Assembly: GCA_040905805.1 (NCBI GenBank)
Contig: JBBDQS010000031.1
Location: forward strand, 1-51,023
From: Egibacteraceae bacterium
GTDB taxonomy: Bacteria > Actinomycetota > Nitriliruptoria > Euzebyales > Egibacteraceae
Direction: 5' to 3'
Length of the DNA stretch: 51,023 bases
The position numbers and the translations under genes are program-made. Below the pieces are notes generated by a model. The model searched no databases. It saw only the letters and a list, made by a program, of their open reading frames with translations, and was not told the origin of the DNA. Within the stretch, counting starts at the first letter, position 1. Each line of letters opens with the position of its first letter. Shown piece by piece: positions 26,401 through 35,205 of this stretch.

Positions 26401-26916
26401 ACCACCCGCCGGTACGACCTCGAGGTGGAAGGCACACACAACTACTTCGCCGACGGGGTCATGGTGCACAACAGCCCGGAGACGCAGCCAGGTGGGCGCG
26501 CGCTGAAGTTCTACTCGTCGGTGCGCCTCGACGTGCGCCGGATCGAGTCGTTGAAGGACGGCACGGACTTCGTCGGCAACCGGGTGCGCGTGAAGGTCGT
26601 GAAGAACAAGTGCGCTCCGCCGTTCCGCCAGGCCGAGTTCGACATCATGTTCGGGCACGGGATCTCCAAGGAGGGATCGGTGCTCGATGTGGGGGTCGAG
26701 CACGGCATCGTGAAGAAGGCGGGTGCCTGGTACACCTACGACGGTGAGCAGCTCGGGCAGGGCCGGGAGAACGCCCGGTCCTTCTTGAAGGAGCACGACG
26801 AGGTCTGCGCGGAGATCTACAAGAAGGTCACCGAGGCGCTCGGGCTGGTGCCCACCGACGTGACCGGTACCGACGGCGACCTCGACGAGCTCCCTCCGGG
26901 CGCCGCTGAGCAGTGA
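23497..26916 (+). CDS. recA: Recombinase RecA precursor with two inteins
   Basis: The open frame encodes 1139 residues. Removing inteins of 428 and 363 residues leaves 348, the normal RecA length. RecA pairs DNA strands in recombination and triggers LexA self-cleavage. The start is ATG 23497 with AAGGG six bases upstream ([20 protein letters not shown]); upstream in-frame Met codons lie in the promoter region. Intein 1 splits the Walker A motif between Lys and Thr (GPEGSGK/TT). Intein 2 follows VMFG just before SPETQPGG. RecA therefore cannot bind ATP until spliced. The C-terminal acidic tail is intact and the stop overlaps recX. Confidence 0.97.
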   Translation: MQRDKALEMALGQIEKQYGKGAVMRMDEQAKVKIACIPTGALSLDLALGIGGLPRGRVVEVYGPEGSGKCLVADTHVWTDRGLETIAELFERCGQKASCTSRVTDVRHLGVRAVNEHGELEQIAALTHNNRHPVLRVRLKSGRTLSVTHNHPLRVVNDQGYIVWRKAGQIAEGDTVVSATFGAVEAAEGDGLTEDEAALVGYLVAEGSLSSRHAVRFTNWDHEVGDDFTRLMGGLFDVEVRCYDRKEYAAHSKAIRSELAERYGLDYVNAGGKTVPACIRTGGAKIQRAFLSALFEGDGWIDTSSTVGIASASEQLAREVQLMLYGFGIPATVSSSFNTTYERDYWTVTVNPASAHRFLDEIGFRSARRQAQVAANFRRSALDPQFENIPHVGNLVRTLRDDLGGDRELDRIAGDLFRSDMDLRCSRRRIAQIVAWAEQRALGGASAAIVGYLRHLAEARYTYEQVTAIEDGGLQPTFDIVLPGTHSFVANGVLSHNTTVALHAIAEAQKAGGIAAFIDAEHALDPSYASALGVDIEALLVSQPDNGEQALEIADMLIRSNAIDILVVDSVAALTPRAEIEGEMGDSHVGLQARLMSQALRKLAGTLNRSRTCAVFVNQIREKIGVMFGCLSYGTRVTLADGTQEKIGKIVNQRMPVEVLSFDPHLGEIVPKRVVNWFDNGPTEEFLNVVVARGGKNGRAQFSCTPNHQVRTPGGWREAQDLSVGDRVMQAAPHFLSEFQWEVMLGGLMGDSALSPTRSGHGARLRWGHGAKQVAYGDWKASLFANVRVSRSTNAKGAVFHDVQPLPELAELRNAVYIGGKKVLSHDYLKRLTPLSLAIWYMDDGGFTLRTTGKQERTQGGSGRADICVEAMEETSRDRLAAYLADAWGITSRLTVRAGKAVLQFRQSETAKLHALIAPYVHPSMEYKLLPRYRGQFQVEPVFGEKRYELMAMPITSIERKPRPQPERTTRRYDLEVEGTHNYFADGVMVHNSPETQPGGRALKFYSSVRLDVRRIESLKDGTDFVGNRVRVKVVKNKCAPPFRQAEFDIMFGHGISKEGSVLDVGVEHGIVKKAGAWYTYDGEQLGQGRENARSFLKEHDEVCAEIYKKVTEALGLVPTDVTGTDGDLDELPPGAAEQ
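23704..24987 (+). other. RecA intein 1 (428 aa, LAGLIDADG type) in the Walker A motif
   Basis: It starts with Cys (CLVADTHVW) and ends VLSHN before extein Thr. Splicing block B is THNHPL and block F is [11 protein letters not shown]. Two LAGLIDADG helices are visible, LVGYLVAEG and [10 protein letters not shown], so the homing endonuclease looks intact with acidic residues present. In frame with both extein halves. Confidence 0.95.
25384..26472 (+). other. RecA intein 2 (363 aa, LAGLIDADG type) after VMFG
   Basis: It starts [13 protein letters not shown] and ends VMVHN before extein Ser. Block B is [12 protein letters not shown], block F is [21 protein letters not shown] helices are MLGGLMGDS and LAIWYMDDG. 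It is unrelated in position to intein 1. Confidence 0.95.
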
Positions 26917-27476
26917 GCGAAGCCGCCACCCCGCCGCTGGACGCCGCCGGCGAGACCGCCGACGAGGCCGCCGGCGATACCGTCGACAAGGCCGCCGGCG
27001 ATACCGTCGACAAGGCCTTCGCGTTCGTGCTGCGCAGCACCGCCAACCGCCCCCAGACCGAGGCGGAGCTGGCGGCCAAGCTGCGCGGCCGCGAGTACGA
27101 CGGCGCCGTCATCGCCGCGACGCTGGAGCGCGCCCGAGCGGTCGGGGCGGTCGACGACGCGGCGTTCGCGGCGGCCTGGGTGGAGGACCGGGGCCGCCGG
27201 CGCGGGTACGGCGCGCGGCGGTTGCGCCAGGAGCTGCGGCGCCGTCTCGTCAGTGACGACGTCGCGGAGGCGGCACTGGCGCCCCTGGAGGCTCGCGACG
27301 AGCTGGCGGTGGCGACCGACCTCGCCAGGGATCGCGCGCAACGGCTGCCCGCGACGCTCCAGCCCGAGGCGGTCGCGCGCCGGTTGGTCGGCTTCCTCGC
27401 CCGCCGCGGCTACCCCGAGGGGCTGGCCCGCCGCGCCGCCCTGACCGCCAGCGGCCTGGACCGCGACTGGGACTGA
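26913..27476 (+). CDS. recX: Regulatory protein RecX
   Basis: The 187-residue protein matches RecX, which binds RecA filaments and limits their activity. Recognisable three-helix repeats carry [38 protein letters not shown] and a C-terminal [18 protein letters not shown] 26913 overlaps the recA stop as GTGA, so the two are coupled and share SOS control. The first 35 residues are a low-complexity acidic extension containing a perfect 24-bp tandem duplication. Confidence 0.92.
   Translation: MSEAATPPLDAAGETADEAAGDTVDKAAGDTVDKAFAFVLRSTANRPQTEAELAAKLRGREYDGAVIAATLERARAVGAVDDAAFAAAWVEDRGRRRGYGARRLRQELRRRLVSDDVAEAALAPLEARDELAVATDLARDRAQRLPATLQPEAVARRLVGFLARRGYPEGLARRAALTASGLDRDWD
26967..27014 (+). 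repeat. Perfect 24-bp tandem duplication in the recX N terminus
   Basis: Units 26967-26990 and 26991-27014 are identical and encode AAGDTVDK twice. The length is a multiple of three, so the frame is kept. Confidence 0.92.
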
Positions 27477-27714
27477 ACGCGGGGTCCTTCGAACGACCGT
27501 TGGGGTCACCCGAGCGGCTCGCGGCGCCCTTGCCCTTGCAGCCCGGTCACCGAGACCGCGACAGCTGCCGCCCGGGGAGGTGGCCTGGCCACGCGACCAC
27601 GTCCGGGGTGGTGGGCTGGCCCGGCGACGCGGCCCACCGTCAGGGCGTGCGCTGGCCGCTGGGCCCCACCCACGGATTGTTCACAGGAGCCTTGAAGCGC
27701 CGCCTGGAGCGGTG

Positions 27715-28506
27715 CTAGCGGGCGACGTCGTAGCGGTGGCGGGCGTGCACGACGTGCCCCGAGCCGAGCAGCAGCAGCATGCCCGCGGCGGTGGCGAACA
27801 GCCATGTGGAGGCGTCCGGGCTGGTCATCGTGCTCGCACCCCCGGCGCCCAGGGGCGTGGCGGTGGCCGACTCGAAGACCCGTTCGTCGGACCCGCCGCT
27901 CGCCAGGTCCCCGAACGAGGGGGGCATCGACGGCAGGAACGGTCGTGGCGGGGGCGTGGAGGTCGTGTCGGCGAGGGCGACCGTGCGGGCCGCGAAGGGC
28001 GGTGCTGGGATGCCCGGGCCCTGGGGCGGCCCGTGGGACGGCCGTGCCGGCAGGTTCGTGTCCACCTGGGTCGGCCGGGCCGGCTCGGGTGGCGGTGCCG
28101 GCTCGGGCGGAGCCGTCCCGAGTGGATCGTCCAGATCAGGGACGATCTGCTCGGTGGCCCCTTCGATGACCTCGGGAACGTCCTCCACGACGCCCCCGAC
28201 GACGCCCGGCACGCTCTGCAGGACGTCGTCGACCACCTTCTCGACCGGGTCCCCCAGGGACCCGAGCGTCTCGGTGACGCCGAACAACAGGCCGGCTTCC
28301 TCACACGCGTCGCGCTGCGGGACATCGTCAGCCACCGCCTGGGGCGTGCAGGCGAGTTCGTCGGGCACAAGGTCGTCCACCAGGTCGGACGCGAGGGCGC
28401 CCTCGGCGGGGCTCACGAACAGGGGCGCGCCCAGCAGCGCGAAGGCGGTGCCCGCGGCCAACAGGGTGTGGCGGCTGGCGCGACGGCTCAGCATCAGCGG
28501 TGCCAC
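27715..28506 (-). CDS. Secreted, membrane-anchored Pro-rich protein of unknown function
   Basis: I do not recognise a family. From GTG 28506 (GGAGGG just upstream) the product is 263 residues; ATG 28494 is four codons later. It has a signal peptide (HTLLAAGTAFALLGAPLF), a region with two or three Cys (LACTPQAV, QRDACEEAG), a Val/Asp-rich segment, a long Pro-rich stretch and a C-terminal membrane helix (WLFATAAGMLLLLGSG) with a short basic tail. This is the layout of a cell-wall-spanning anchored protein. It lacks an LPXTG sortase motif. It is convergent with recX. Confidence 0.7.
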   Translation of the reverse strand: MAPLMLSRRASRHTLLAAGTAFALLGAPLFVSPAEGALASDLVDDLVPDELACTPQAVADDVPQRDACEEAGLLFGVTETLGSLGDPVEKVVDDVLQSVPGVVGGVVEDVPEVIEGATEQIVPDLDDPLGTAPPEPAPPPEPARPTQVDTNLPARPSHGPPQGPGIPAPPFAARTVALADTTSTPPPRPFLPSMPPSFGDLASGGSDERVFESATATPLGAGGASTMTSPDASTWLFATAAGMLLLLGSGHVVHARHRYDVAR

Positions 28507-28714
28507 GGTCCCTCCGGCAGGCGTCGACGGCAGCGGTCGGTCGCGTTGGGTCGGCCCCTTCTGTCTCACAGGCCGCCTCCATTCCAACGAGCGGGACCCG
28601 GTCCGGGTGACGCCCGCCGCCACCGTCGATGCGCTATCGTCCACCGACAGAGGAAGCGCCACACCCCTAGCGGACTAGTCCATGGAGTCTACCTCCCCAG
28701 GGGGACGGGGGGAA

Positions 28715-28744
28715 GCCCCAACACCCCAGGCCCCAACACCCCAG
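28715..28744. repeat. Perfect 15-bp tandem duplication before a small gene
   Basis: The unit gccccaacaccccag occurs twice in a row, 17 bases upstream of the start codon at 28762. It lies in the presumed leader of the small membrane protein gene. Confidence 0.85.
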
Positions 28745-28761
28745 GAGAGGACGGGAGCACC

Positions 28762-29058
28762 ATGAGCCTCCTGCAGGCATGGCTGGTGATCGGCGTGCCG
28801 GGGCTCGTACTGGGGTTGGGCCTGTTCATGGTGCGCTCACCGGCGCGGGCCATGGCGGGCTACGTCGTCTTGGTCGCCACGTTCGCCGGGATGGCGCTGG
28901 TGGACCGGACGTCGGCGGCGGTCCTCGGGGGCCTGCTCGCCCTGCTGTACGCCGCCGGCCGGGGCGGGGACCTGGAGCGCGAGGAGCGCGACGACGATGG
29001 GGACGGGCTGCCCGCGGTGGTCGGCTACAAGCAACGGCGAGCCGCCCAGGAGTCCTGA
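28762..29058 (+). CDS. Small membrane protein, unknown function
   Basis: The 98-residue protein has two or three hydrophobic helices (LVIGVPGLVLGLGLFMV, GYVVLVATFAGMAL, AAVLGGLLALLYAAG) and a charged C-terminal tail (LEREERDDDGD, YKQRR). A GGGAG sequence lies five bases before ATG 28762. Codon usage fits the neighbours, so it is probably a real gene, but I do not recognise the family. Confidence 0.65.
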   Translation: MSLLQAWLVIGVPGLVLGLGLFMVRSPARAMAGYVVLVATFAGMALVDRTSAAVLGGLLALLYAAGRGGDLEREERDDDGDGLPAVVGYKQRRAAQES

Positions 29059-29116
29059 TCGGCGGGTCATCTGCCTCGTCGTGCGCGACCTACCGCCCGC
29101 CGGCCCGGCGGGAACC

Positions 29117-29365
29117 TCATCCGCCCGGCGCGCCGCAGGCCTGGTCACCGCCGCCGAGCACGCCACGCAGGTCGGCGATCGCGGCGGCTTGCGCGAGCGA
29201 CGCGAACACCCGGGCACGCCCGAGGTGCCATTCACGGATGGCGCCATCGGTGGTGTAGGCGGTGGACAGCTCGTCGATGGCGTACTGCTCGTACTGCGCG
29301 TGGCGGGCAGTGGGCCCGAGGTTCAGGACCTCGTGCAGTGACCGCTCGTCATGGGTGTCACCCAT
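29117..29365 (-). CDS. Small conserved-looking soluble protein, unknown function
   Basis: The 82-residue protein starts at ATG 29365 after a purine-rich AAAGGGGGG ribosome site. It is mostly helical (HEVLNLGPTARHAQYEQYAI, then HLGRARVFASLAQAAAIADL) with no membrane segment or known motif. It diverges from miaB with a 141-bp gap. A longer in-frame extension upstream runs antisense to miaB and is a shadow. Confidence 0.6.
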   Translation of the reverse strand: MGDTHDERSLHEVLNLGPTARHAQYEQYAIDELSTAYTTDGAIREWHLGRARVFASLAQAAAIADLRGVLGGGDQACGAPGG

Positions 29366-29492
29366 CACGCCCCCCTTTCCCCAACGACTCTGCGGGTACG
29401 CACACCCGCGCCGGACAACCCATCCAACGTGCGGCCGATCGTACAGGCGCGAGCAGGAAGGCCGCCCTCGTGATGACCGGCTGGTGCGGCGG

Positions 29493-29498
29493 TAAGGT
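29493..29498 (+). promoter_or_regulatory. -10 box of miaB, nearly leaderless
   Basis: TAAGGT ends eight bases before the miaB ATG at 29507, so the mRNA should start zero to two bases before the start codon. No Shine-Dalgarno sequence is present. Confidence 0.5.
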
Positions 29499-29506
29499 TC
29501 ACGAAC

Positions 29507-30949
29507 ATGAGCCCCCGCACCTACTTCATCCGCACCTTCGGGTGCCAGATGAACGAGCACGACTCCGAGCGCGCGGCGGGGGTCCTCGAGACGATGGGCT
29601 ACCGGCCTGCGGCGTCGCCTGAGGAGGCGGGGCTCGTGCTGTTCAACACCTGTGCCATCCGCGAGAACGCCGACAATAAGCTGTACGGCCAGCTCACCTC
29701 GCTGAAGCCGCTGAAGGACGCGCACCCCGACAAGACCATCGTCGTCGGCGGGTGCCTGGCGCAGAAGGACCAGGCGCTGATGGCCGAGCGGGTGCCGTGG
29801 GTCGACGTCGTCTACGGCACCCACAACATGGGGCGCCTGCCCGAGCTGCTCGCACAGGCGGACTCCGCGGCGCTGCCGGTGGTCGAGATCCTCGAGCACA
29901 CCGAGATGTTCCCGTCGGCGCTGCCGGCACGCCGGGAGGTCGCGCACCACGCCTGGGTGTCGATCTCCATCGGGTGCAACAACACCTGCACCTTCTGCAT
30001 CGTGCCGAGCTTGCGCGGGCCGGAGAAGTCGCGCAAGCTCGGCGAGGTCGTCGCCGAGGTGCGCGCGCTCGTCGAGGACGGGGTGCGGGAGGTGACCCTG
30101 CTCGGCCAGAACGTCAACTCCTACGGTCGCGACCTGGTGCGCGCCGGGCAGGGTGGGGGTGGCCCGGGGCGCAACCGCACGCTCTTCGCCGAGCTGCTGC
30201 ACGCGCTCGGCCACGTCGGCGGGCTGGCGCGCATCCGCTTCACCAGCCCGCATCCGAAGGACTTCACCTCGGACGTCTTCGCCGCCATGCGCGACGTCGG
30301 CCCCGTCTGCGAGCAGCTGCACCTGCCGTTGCAGTCGGGCTCGGACCGGGTGCTGAAGCGCATGCAGCGGGCATACTCGGCGCGGCGGTTCCTGGAGCTC
30401 GTCACGGAGGCCCGCGCGACCATCCCGGGGGTGGCGATCTCCACCGACATCATCGTGGGCTTCCCCGGCGAGACGGACGAGGACTTCGCGGCCACCCTCG
30501 ACGTCGTCGGGCAGGCAGCCTTCGACTCTGCCTACACGTTCGAGTACTCGACGCGTCCGGGGACCGCGGCCGTGGAGCTCAACGGCCACGTGGACCCCGC
30601 CGAGGTCGGGCGGCGCTACCGCCGTCTGGCCGCGGCCACCCGGGAGCTGTCCGCGGCGGGCAACGCCCGCCAGCTCGGGACGGTCCAGGAGTTGCTCATC
30701 GAAGGGCCGTCCAAGACCGATCCGCAGCGCATGAGCGGGCGCACCCGCACGAACCGGCTCGTGCACGTGCCGCGCGTCGCCGCGGCACAGCCCGGGGCAC
30801 TCGTCGCGGCGCGCCTCACCCAAGCCGCCTCCTACTACCTGCTCGGCGAGGTCGTCGCCGCGGTCGCGCCCGCGCCCGCGGCGCGCGGGGGCGGACGGGG
30901 TGGCGGTGCGCGCACGGCCCTGCCCCTGGTGGCGGCGCGCGGAGCGTGA
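29507..30949 (+). CDS. miaB: tRNA-2-methylthio-N6-dimethylallyladenosine synthase
   Basis: The 480-residue methylthiotransferase has the N-terminal cluster-binding Cys residues (FGCQMNEHDSE, FNTCAIREN, VGGCLAQKD) and the radical-SAM motif CNNTCTFC near residue 160, followed by a C-terminal TRAM domain. It adds the methylthio group to i6A37 of tRNA, after MiaA has prenylated the base. miaA lies two genes downstream. The extreme C terminus is a Gly/Ala/Arg-rich extension. Transcription is probably leaderless. Confidence 0.95.
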   Translation: MSPRTYFIRTFGCQMNEHDSERAAGVLETMGYRPAASPEEAGLVLFNTCAIRENADNKLYGQLTSLKPLKDAHPDKTIVVGGCLAQKDQALMAERVPWVDVVYGTHNMGRLPELLAQADSAALPVVEILEHTEMFPSALPARREVAHHAWVSISIGCNNTCTFCIVPSLRGPEKSRKLGEVVAEVRALVEDGVREVTLLGQNVNSYGRDLVRAGQGGGGPGRNRTLFAELLHALGHVGGLARIRFTSPHPKDFTSDVFAAMRDVGPVCEQLHLPLQSGSDRVLKRMQRAYSARRFLELVTEARATIPGVAISTDIIVGFPGETDEDFAATLDVVGQAAFDSAYTFEYSTRPGTAAVELNGHVDPAEVGRRYRRLAAATRELSAAGNARQLGTVQELLIEGPSKTDPQRMSGRTRTNRLVHVPRVAAAQPGALVAARLTQAASYYLLGEVVAAVAPAPAARGGGRGGGARTALPLVAARGA

Positions 30950-30953
30950 GCCG

Positions 30954-31730
30954 GTGATCGTCGGCGCGGCGATCATCCCCAGCGCGCCCCTGCTCATCCC
31001 CGGGGTCAGCGCGAGCCTGCCCGCCGGGCTGGACAAGGTCTGCGACGCCGTCGACGCGGCCCTGGAGTCGCTGCCGCCCCATGACACCGTCGTCCTGCTC
31101 GCGGCCGCGCAGCGTGGTGAGGGCGGCTCCGGACAGGGCCTGTACGAGGTCACCCAGGCGTCGCTGGCCGGCGTCGGACGCCCGGACGTCGCGTGCCGCC
31201 TCACGGTCGACCACGTCGGCGCCGAGCGCATCAGCCGCATGACCCAGTACCCGATCCACCGGGGCGACACCCTGCCCCTGGGGCTGGCCGCACTGGCGAT
31301 CCTGGTCGGTGGCACCGGCCCCTTCGTGCCGATGACCGTGCCCCCCGCCGCAGGCTTCGACGCGCTGTCGGCCACCGGCACCGCCATCGCCGAGGCGTTC
31401 GCCCCCTGGGGCGACGCCGAGCCCGGCGAGCAGGCCCGCACGGTGGTGATCGCCGCTGGAGACCTGTCGGCGGGCCTGCAGGAGCGCTCACCGCTGCATC
31501 TGGTCGAGGGCGCGCGGGACTGGGACGCCCGCGTGGTCGACGTGGTCGACTCCGGGCGCCTCGACGGCCTCGGTCGTCTGGGTCCCGCTGAGGCCGCCCG
31601 GGTCGGCGCGCTCGGATGGGCGCCCATGGGCGTGCTGCACGGCGCGACGGCGCGCGCCAAGATCGGCCTGGTGCGCCGGCACTACGCCGCCCCGCGCGGT
31701 GTCGGCTACCTCGTGGCCCACGGCGCGTGA
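30954..31730 (+). CDS. Class III extradiol dioxygenase B-like protein (Rv2728c type)
   Basis: The 258-residue protein starts at GTG 30954, five bases after miaB. It opens with VGAAIIPSAPLLIPGVSA and contains a DTVVLLAAAQRG strand, features of the LigB-like fold, but the metal-binding His set of true dioxygenases is not evident. A similar Ala-rich protein sits between miaB and miaA in mycobacteria, so synteny supports orthology. It is presumably cotranscribed with tRNA modification genes; its reaction is unknown. The stop overlaps miaA as GTGA. Confidence 0.75.
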   Translation: MIVGAAIIPSAPLLIPGVSASLPAGLDKVCDAVDAALESLPPHDTVVLLAAAQRGEGGSGQGLYEVTQASLAGVGRPDVACRLTVDHVGAERISRMTQYPIHRGDTLPLGLAALAILVGGTGPFVPMTVPPAAGFDALSATGTAIAEAFAPWGDAEPGEQARTVVIAAGDLSAGLQERSPLHLVEGARDWDARVVDVVDSGRLDGLGRLGPAEAARVGALGWAPMGVLHGATARAKIGLVRRHYAAPRGVGYLVAHGA

Positions 31731-32620
31731 CCGCCCGGGGGGTGCGGGCCCTCGTCGGACCGACCGCCGCGGGCAAGAGCGCGGTGGCGCTGCAGGCCGC
31801 GACGCGCCTTGACGTCGAGATCGTGGCGGTCGACGCGTTCACGGTCTACCGGGGCATGGACGTGGGCACCGCGAAGCCGTCGACGCGCGACCGGGCGCGG
31901 GTCCCCCACCACATGATCGATGTCCTCGACCCCAGCCAGGAGTGCACCGTCGAGTGGTTCCAGGGCGCCGCGCGCGCCGCGATCACCGATGTCGCGGAGC
32001 GTGGCAGGACCCCCCTGCTGGTCGGCGGGTCCGGCCTGTACTTCCGTGCCGTGGTGGACCCGTTGGCGTTCCCGCCCACGGACCCCGACGTGCGTGCGGG
32101 CATCGCCGCCCGGTACGCCGCCGACCCCCGCGTGGCGCACGTGCACCTGGCGGCCGTCGACCCGGCCGCCGCGAACCGCATCGACCCGGACAACCTGCGG
32201 CGCACGGTGCGGGCGCTCGAGGTGCACCAGCTGACCGGTCGCCCGTTCAGCGCGTGGCGGCAGGCGTGGGACGACCACACCTCGGTGTACCCCGATCTGC
32301 GGGTGGTGGGGCTGGACGTCGACCGTGACGACCTGACCGCGCGGATCGCCTCCCGGGTGGAGACGATGCTCGCCGGTGACGGTTTGGTGGAGGAGTGCCG
32401 GCGGCTGGCCACCCAGCCGCTGTCGGCGACGGCCCGCCAGGCGATCGGCTACGCCGAGGTGCTCGACCATCTGGCCGGCCACCACACGCTGGAGGAGGCG
32501 GCCGCGCGCATCCGCACGCGGACCCGCCGGTACGCTGTCCGACAGATCCGGTGGTTCAAGGGCGACCCCCGAGTACGATGGGCCGATCCGGCAGAGGCAG
32601 GCGAGGTACTGATCGGCTGA
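31727..32620 (+). CDS. miaA: tRNA dimethylallyltransferase
   Basis: The 297-residue enzyme transfers dimethylallyl to A37 of tRNAs that read UNN codons. Visible motifs are the P-loop GPTAAGKS near residue 11, YRGMDVGTAKPS near 42, the family segment HHMIDVLDP and LVGGSGLY near 100, and RQIRWFK near the end. GTG 31727 overlaps the preceding stop. In the second motif the usual DSMQ or DAMQ before the Tyr is DAFT here, a local departure from consensus. Its stop overlaps dapF. Confidence 0.94.
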   Translation: MTARGVRALVGPTAAGKSAVALQAATRLDVEIVAVDAFTVYRGMDVGTAKPSTRDRARVPHHMIDVLDPSQECTVEWFQGAARAAITDVAERGRTPLLVGGSGLYFRAVVDPLAFPPTDPDVRAGIAARYAADPRVAHVHLAAVDPAAANRIDPDNLRRTVRALEVHQLTGRPFSAWRQAWDDHTSVYPDLRVVGLDVDRDDLTARIASRVETMLAGDGLVEECRRLATQPLSATARQAIGYAEVLDHLAGHHTLEEAAARIRTRTRRYAVRQIRWFKGDPRVRWADPAEAGEVLIG

Positions 32621-33513
32621 TGCGCTTCATCAAGGCACATGGCGCGGGGAACGACTTCGTCCTGCTCCCCGACTTCGACGACGCCCTGATCCTCTCCCCG
32701 GCGCTGGTCCGCGGCCTGTGCGCCCGCCACACCGGGGTCGGCGGCGACGGCGTCATCCGCCTCACCCCCGGCCGGGCGGGCACCGACGTGTTCATGGACT
32801 ACTGGAACGCCGACGGCTCGGTGTCGGAGATGTGCGGCAACGGGGTCCGCTGCGTCGCGAAGTACGTCGCCGACCGGGGGATGGTCGACGGCGATGTCAT
32901 CCGCGTTGACACCCGCGACGGCGTGAAGGCCGTCGAGGTGGCGGCGCGCCATCCCGACGGCCGCGTCGCCCGGGTGCGCGTCGACATGGGCAACCCGATG
33001 ACCACGGGTCCGAAGAAGGTGGACGTCAGTCCCGCCCGCCTGGTGGACTGCCCCTGGTCGCCGCCGCTCGGCGTGCCCGGCACCGGGGAGCTCGCCGTCA
33101 CGGCCGAGCAGCGCTTCACCGAGGTCACGACCCTCTCCATGGGCAACCCCCACGCCGTGCTCGTCGTCGACGACGTGGAGCAGGCGCCCGTGGCGGCCTG
33201 GGGGCCCGTGATCGAGCACGACGACGCCTTCCCGCGGGGCACCAACGTGGAGTTCATCTGTGTGCCGGCCCGTGACCGGGTCATCGGGCGCATCTGGGAG
33301 CGCGGCGTCGGGGAGACCCAGGCGTCGGGCACCGGCGCCTCGGCGATGGCCGCCGCCGCGCACGTGCTGGGGCTGGCCGATCGCCAGGTCACCGTGGCCC
33401 TACCGGGGGGAGAGCTCGTCGTCGACTGGACCGACGAGACGCTGTACCTGACCGGCCCGGCCGTCGAGGTCGCCGAGGGGCAACTGCACCCGGAGCGTCT
33501 GGACAGCCGATGA
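32620..33513 (+). CDS. dapF: Diaminopimelate epimerase with one catalytic Cys replaced by Ser
   Basis: The 297-residue protein matches DapF, which epimerises LL- to meso-diaminopimelate for lysine and peptidoglycan. The start is KAHGAGNDFVLL. The first catalytic cysteine is present (Cys72 in MCGNGVRC). The second, normally in GET-x-(A/S)CGTG, is Ser236 here (codon TCG at 33325-33327, in GETQASGTGAS). The fold and other substrate residues (NADGS, MGNPHAV, GTNVEF) are kept. Full racemase chemistry needs both thiols, so activity is uncertain. TGATG overlap with miaA and ATGA with hflX make it part of the operon. Confidence 0.9.
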   Translation: MRFIKAHGAGNDFVLLPDFDDALILSPALVRGLCARHTGVGGDGVIRLTPGRAGTDVFMDYWNADGSVSEMCGNGVRCVAKYVADRGMVDGDVIRVDTRDGVKAVEVAARHPDGRVARVRVDMGNPMTTGPKKVDVSPARLVDCPWSPPLGVPGTGELAVTAEQRFTEVTTLSMGNPHAVLVVDDVEQAPVAAWGPVIEHDDAFPRGTNVEFICVPARDRVIGRIWERGVGETQASGTGASAMAAAAHVLGLADRQVTVALPGGELVVDWTDETLYLTGPAVEVAEGQLHPERLDSR

Positions 33514-34914
33514 CCGGCCCGGACAACCAGGAGCTGCGGTTGTCACGGGCGGCACGCCGGCGCGCCGATGCCAGCCGTGTCGAGGAGGGGGCGCCCCAGG
33601 AGGGCGTGGCGATCTTCCGGCCCGTCGAGCGGGCGGTGCTGGTCGCGCTGCACCCGCCCCGGTCGACGGGCCGCGACGTCGATGCGTCCCTCGACGAGCT
33701 GGAGCTGCTCGTCGACACGGCCGGCTCCACGACAGTGGGGCGGGTGGTGCAGAAGCGCGAGCACCCTGACGTGGCGACGTTCATCGGGCGGGGCAAGGTC
33801 CAGGAGCTGCGCGAGGTCGGCAACTCCCTGGACGCCGACGCCGCCATCTTCGACGACGAGCTGAGCCCGGCCCAGCAGCGCACGCTGGAGGAGCGCCTGG
33901 GCTTCAAGGTGCTCGACCGCACCATCGTGATCCTGGACATCTTCGCCCAGCACGCCTCAAGCCGGGAGGGCAAGGCGCAGGTGGAGCTCGCGCAGCTGTC
34001 CTACCTGCTGCCCCGCCTGCGCGGCTGGGGTCAGGCGCTGTCGCGGCAGGCCGGCGGCCGGGGGGCAGGGCGGGGCCGGCATCGGCACGCGCGGTCCCGG
34101 CGAGACCCAGCTCGAGGTGGACCGCCGCAAGATCATGCGGCGCATCACCAAGCTGCGGCGCGACCTCACCGGCTTCGCGGCCACCCGTCGGCTGAAGACC
34201 CGGGACCGCGAGCGCCACGCGGTCCCCGTGGTGGCGCTGGTCGGCTACACCAACGCCGGCAAGTCCACCCTGCTGAACCGGCTCACCGGCGCTGACGTGC
34301 TCGTGGCCGACCGGTTGTTCGCCACGCTCGACACCACGGCACGGCGCATGCCGCTGCCCGACGGCCGGCACGCCGTGGCCACCGACACCGTGGGCTTCGT
34401 GAAGAAGCTGCCGACCCAGCTGATCGAGGCGTTCAAATCCACGCTCGAGGACACGTTGCGCGCCGACCTGCTCCTGCACGTCGTCGACGCGAGCCACCCT
34501 GACGCCGACGCGCAGATCCACGCGGTGGACCACGTGCTCGACGAGATCGGCGCCGGGGACATGCCCCGCATCCTCGTGCTCAACAAGGCCGACGCCGCGG
34601 ACCGTGACGAGCTCGCGGGCTTCGCCCGGGCGTACCCGGGTTCCATCGTGGTGTCAGCGGTCACCGGCGAGGGCATCGACCTGCTGGCCGCCGGGGTCGC
34701 TGGCCGGATCCCCCCGGCGCGGCGCGTGGTCGAGGCGCTGGTGCCCTACGAGCAGTCGGGGCTGGTGGCGCAGGCGCATCGCGAGGGCGAGGTGTTCAAG
34801 GAGGAGCACCGCCCCGAGGGGACGTGGCTGGTCGCCAACGTGGACCGCGCCGCAGGGGAGGCGCTCGCACCCTTCGCCGAGGCGTCGGGATGGGACGCCG
34901 ACGCGGCTCAGTAG
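33510..34914 (+). pseudogene. hflX: GTPase HflX, interrupted by an apparent one-base frameshift
   Basis: Two frames together give a normal HflX. The first (from ATG 33510) covers the N-terminal domain up to LSYLLPRLRGWGQALSRQ. The second carries GPGETQLEVDRRK and the GTPase motifs GYTNAGKST, DTVGF and LNKADAAD, ending at 34914. Removing one base at about 34071, in a G-rich run (34061-34075), restores one frame. HflX splits stalled ribosomes and is dispensable in many bacteria. A sequencing or assembly error in the G-rich run is as likely as a real mutation. The 3' end overlaps the convergent DUF6458 gene by seven bases. Confidence 0.85.
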
Positions 34915-35144
34915 GCGTCCGGGGGCCGACGCTCGACCGGACGCTCGACCGGACGCTCCACGACCCGGTCTCTCGTCTGGGTCGCCCGGAAGTAGGTCAC
35001 GAGCCCGAACACCAGGCCGATCAGCCCACCGATGATCAGGATGATCCCGATCACGTCGATGTTGATGCCGGCGATGTCGAACTCCACCGCGTAGGTGAGG
35101 ATCGCGCCGAGCACGATCATGGCGATGCCGCCACCGATGGTCAT
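34908..35144 (-). CDS. Small two-helix membrane protein (DUF6458 type)
   Basis: The 78-residue protein has two hydrophobic helices (GGIAMIVLGAILTYAV and DVIGIILIIGGLIGLVFGLV) and a charged tail containing three VERP-type repeats. It resembles the actinobacterial DUF6458 family of short membrane proteins, function unknown. Start ATG 35144 follows AGGAAGG. It is convergent with hflX. Confidence 0.75.
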   Translation of the reverse strand: MTIGGGIAMIVLGAILTYAVEFDIAGINIDVIGIILIIGGLIGLVFGLVTYFRATQTRDRVVERPVERPVERRPPDAY

Positions 35145-35205
35145 GGTCTTGCCTTCCTGTTGGACAGCATGCGGTTGCGGAGAGTGTTCCGCCCTGCCAG
35201 CAGGG

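Noticed and set aside
27490-27503. SOS-like site CGAACGACCGTTGG after recX
   Set aside because: The second half-site is GTTG instead of GTTC and it lies downstream of recX between convergent genes, with no promoter to control.
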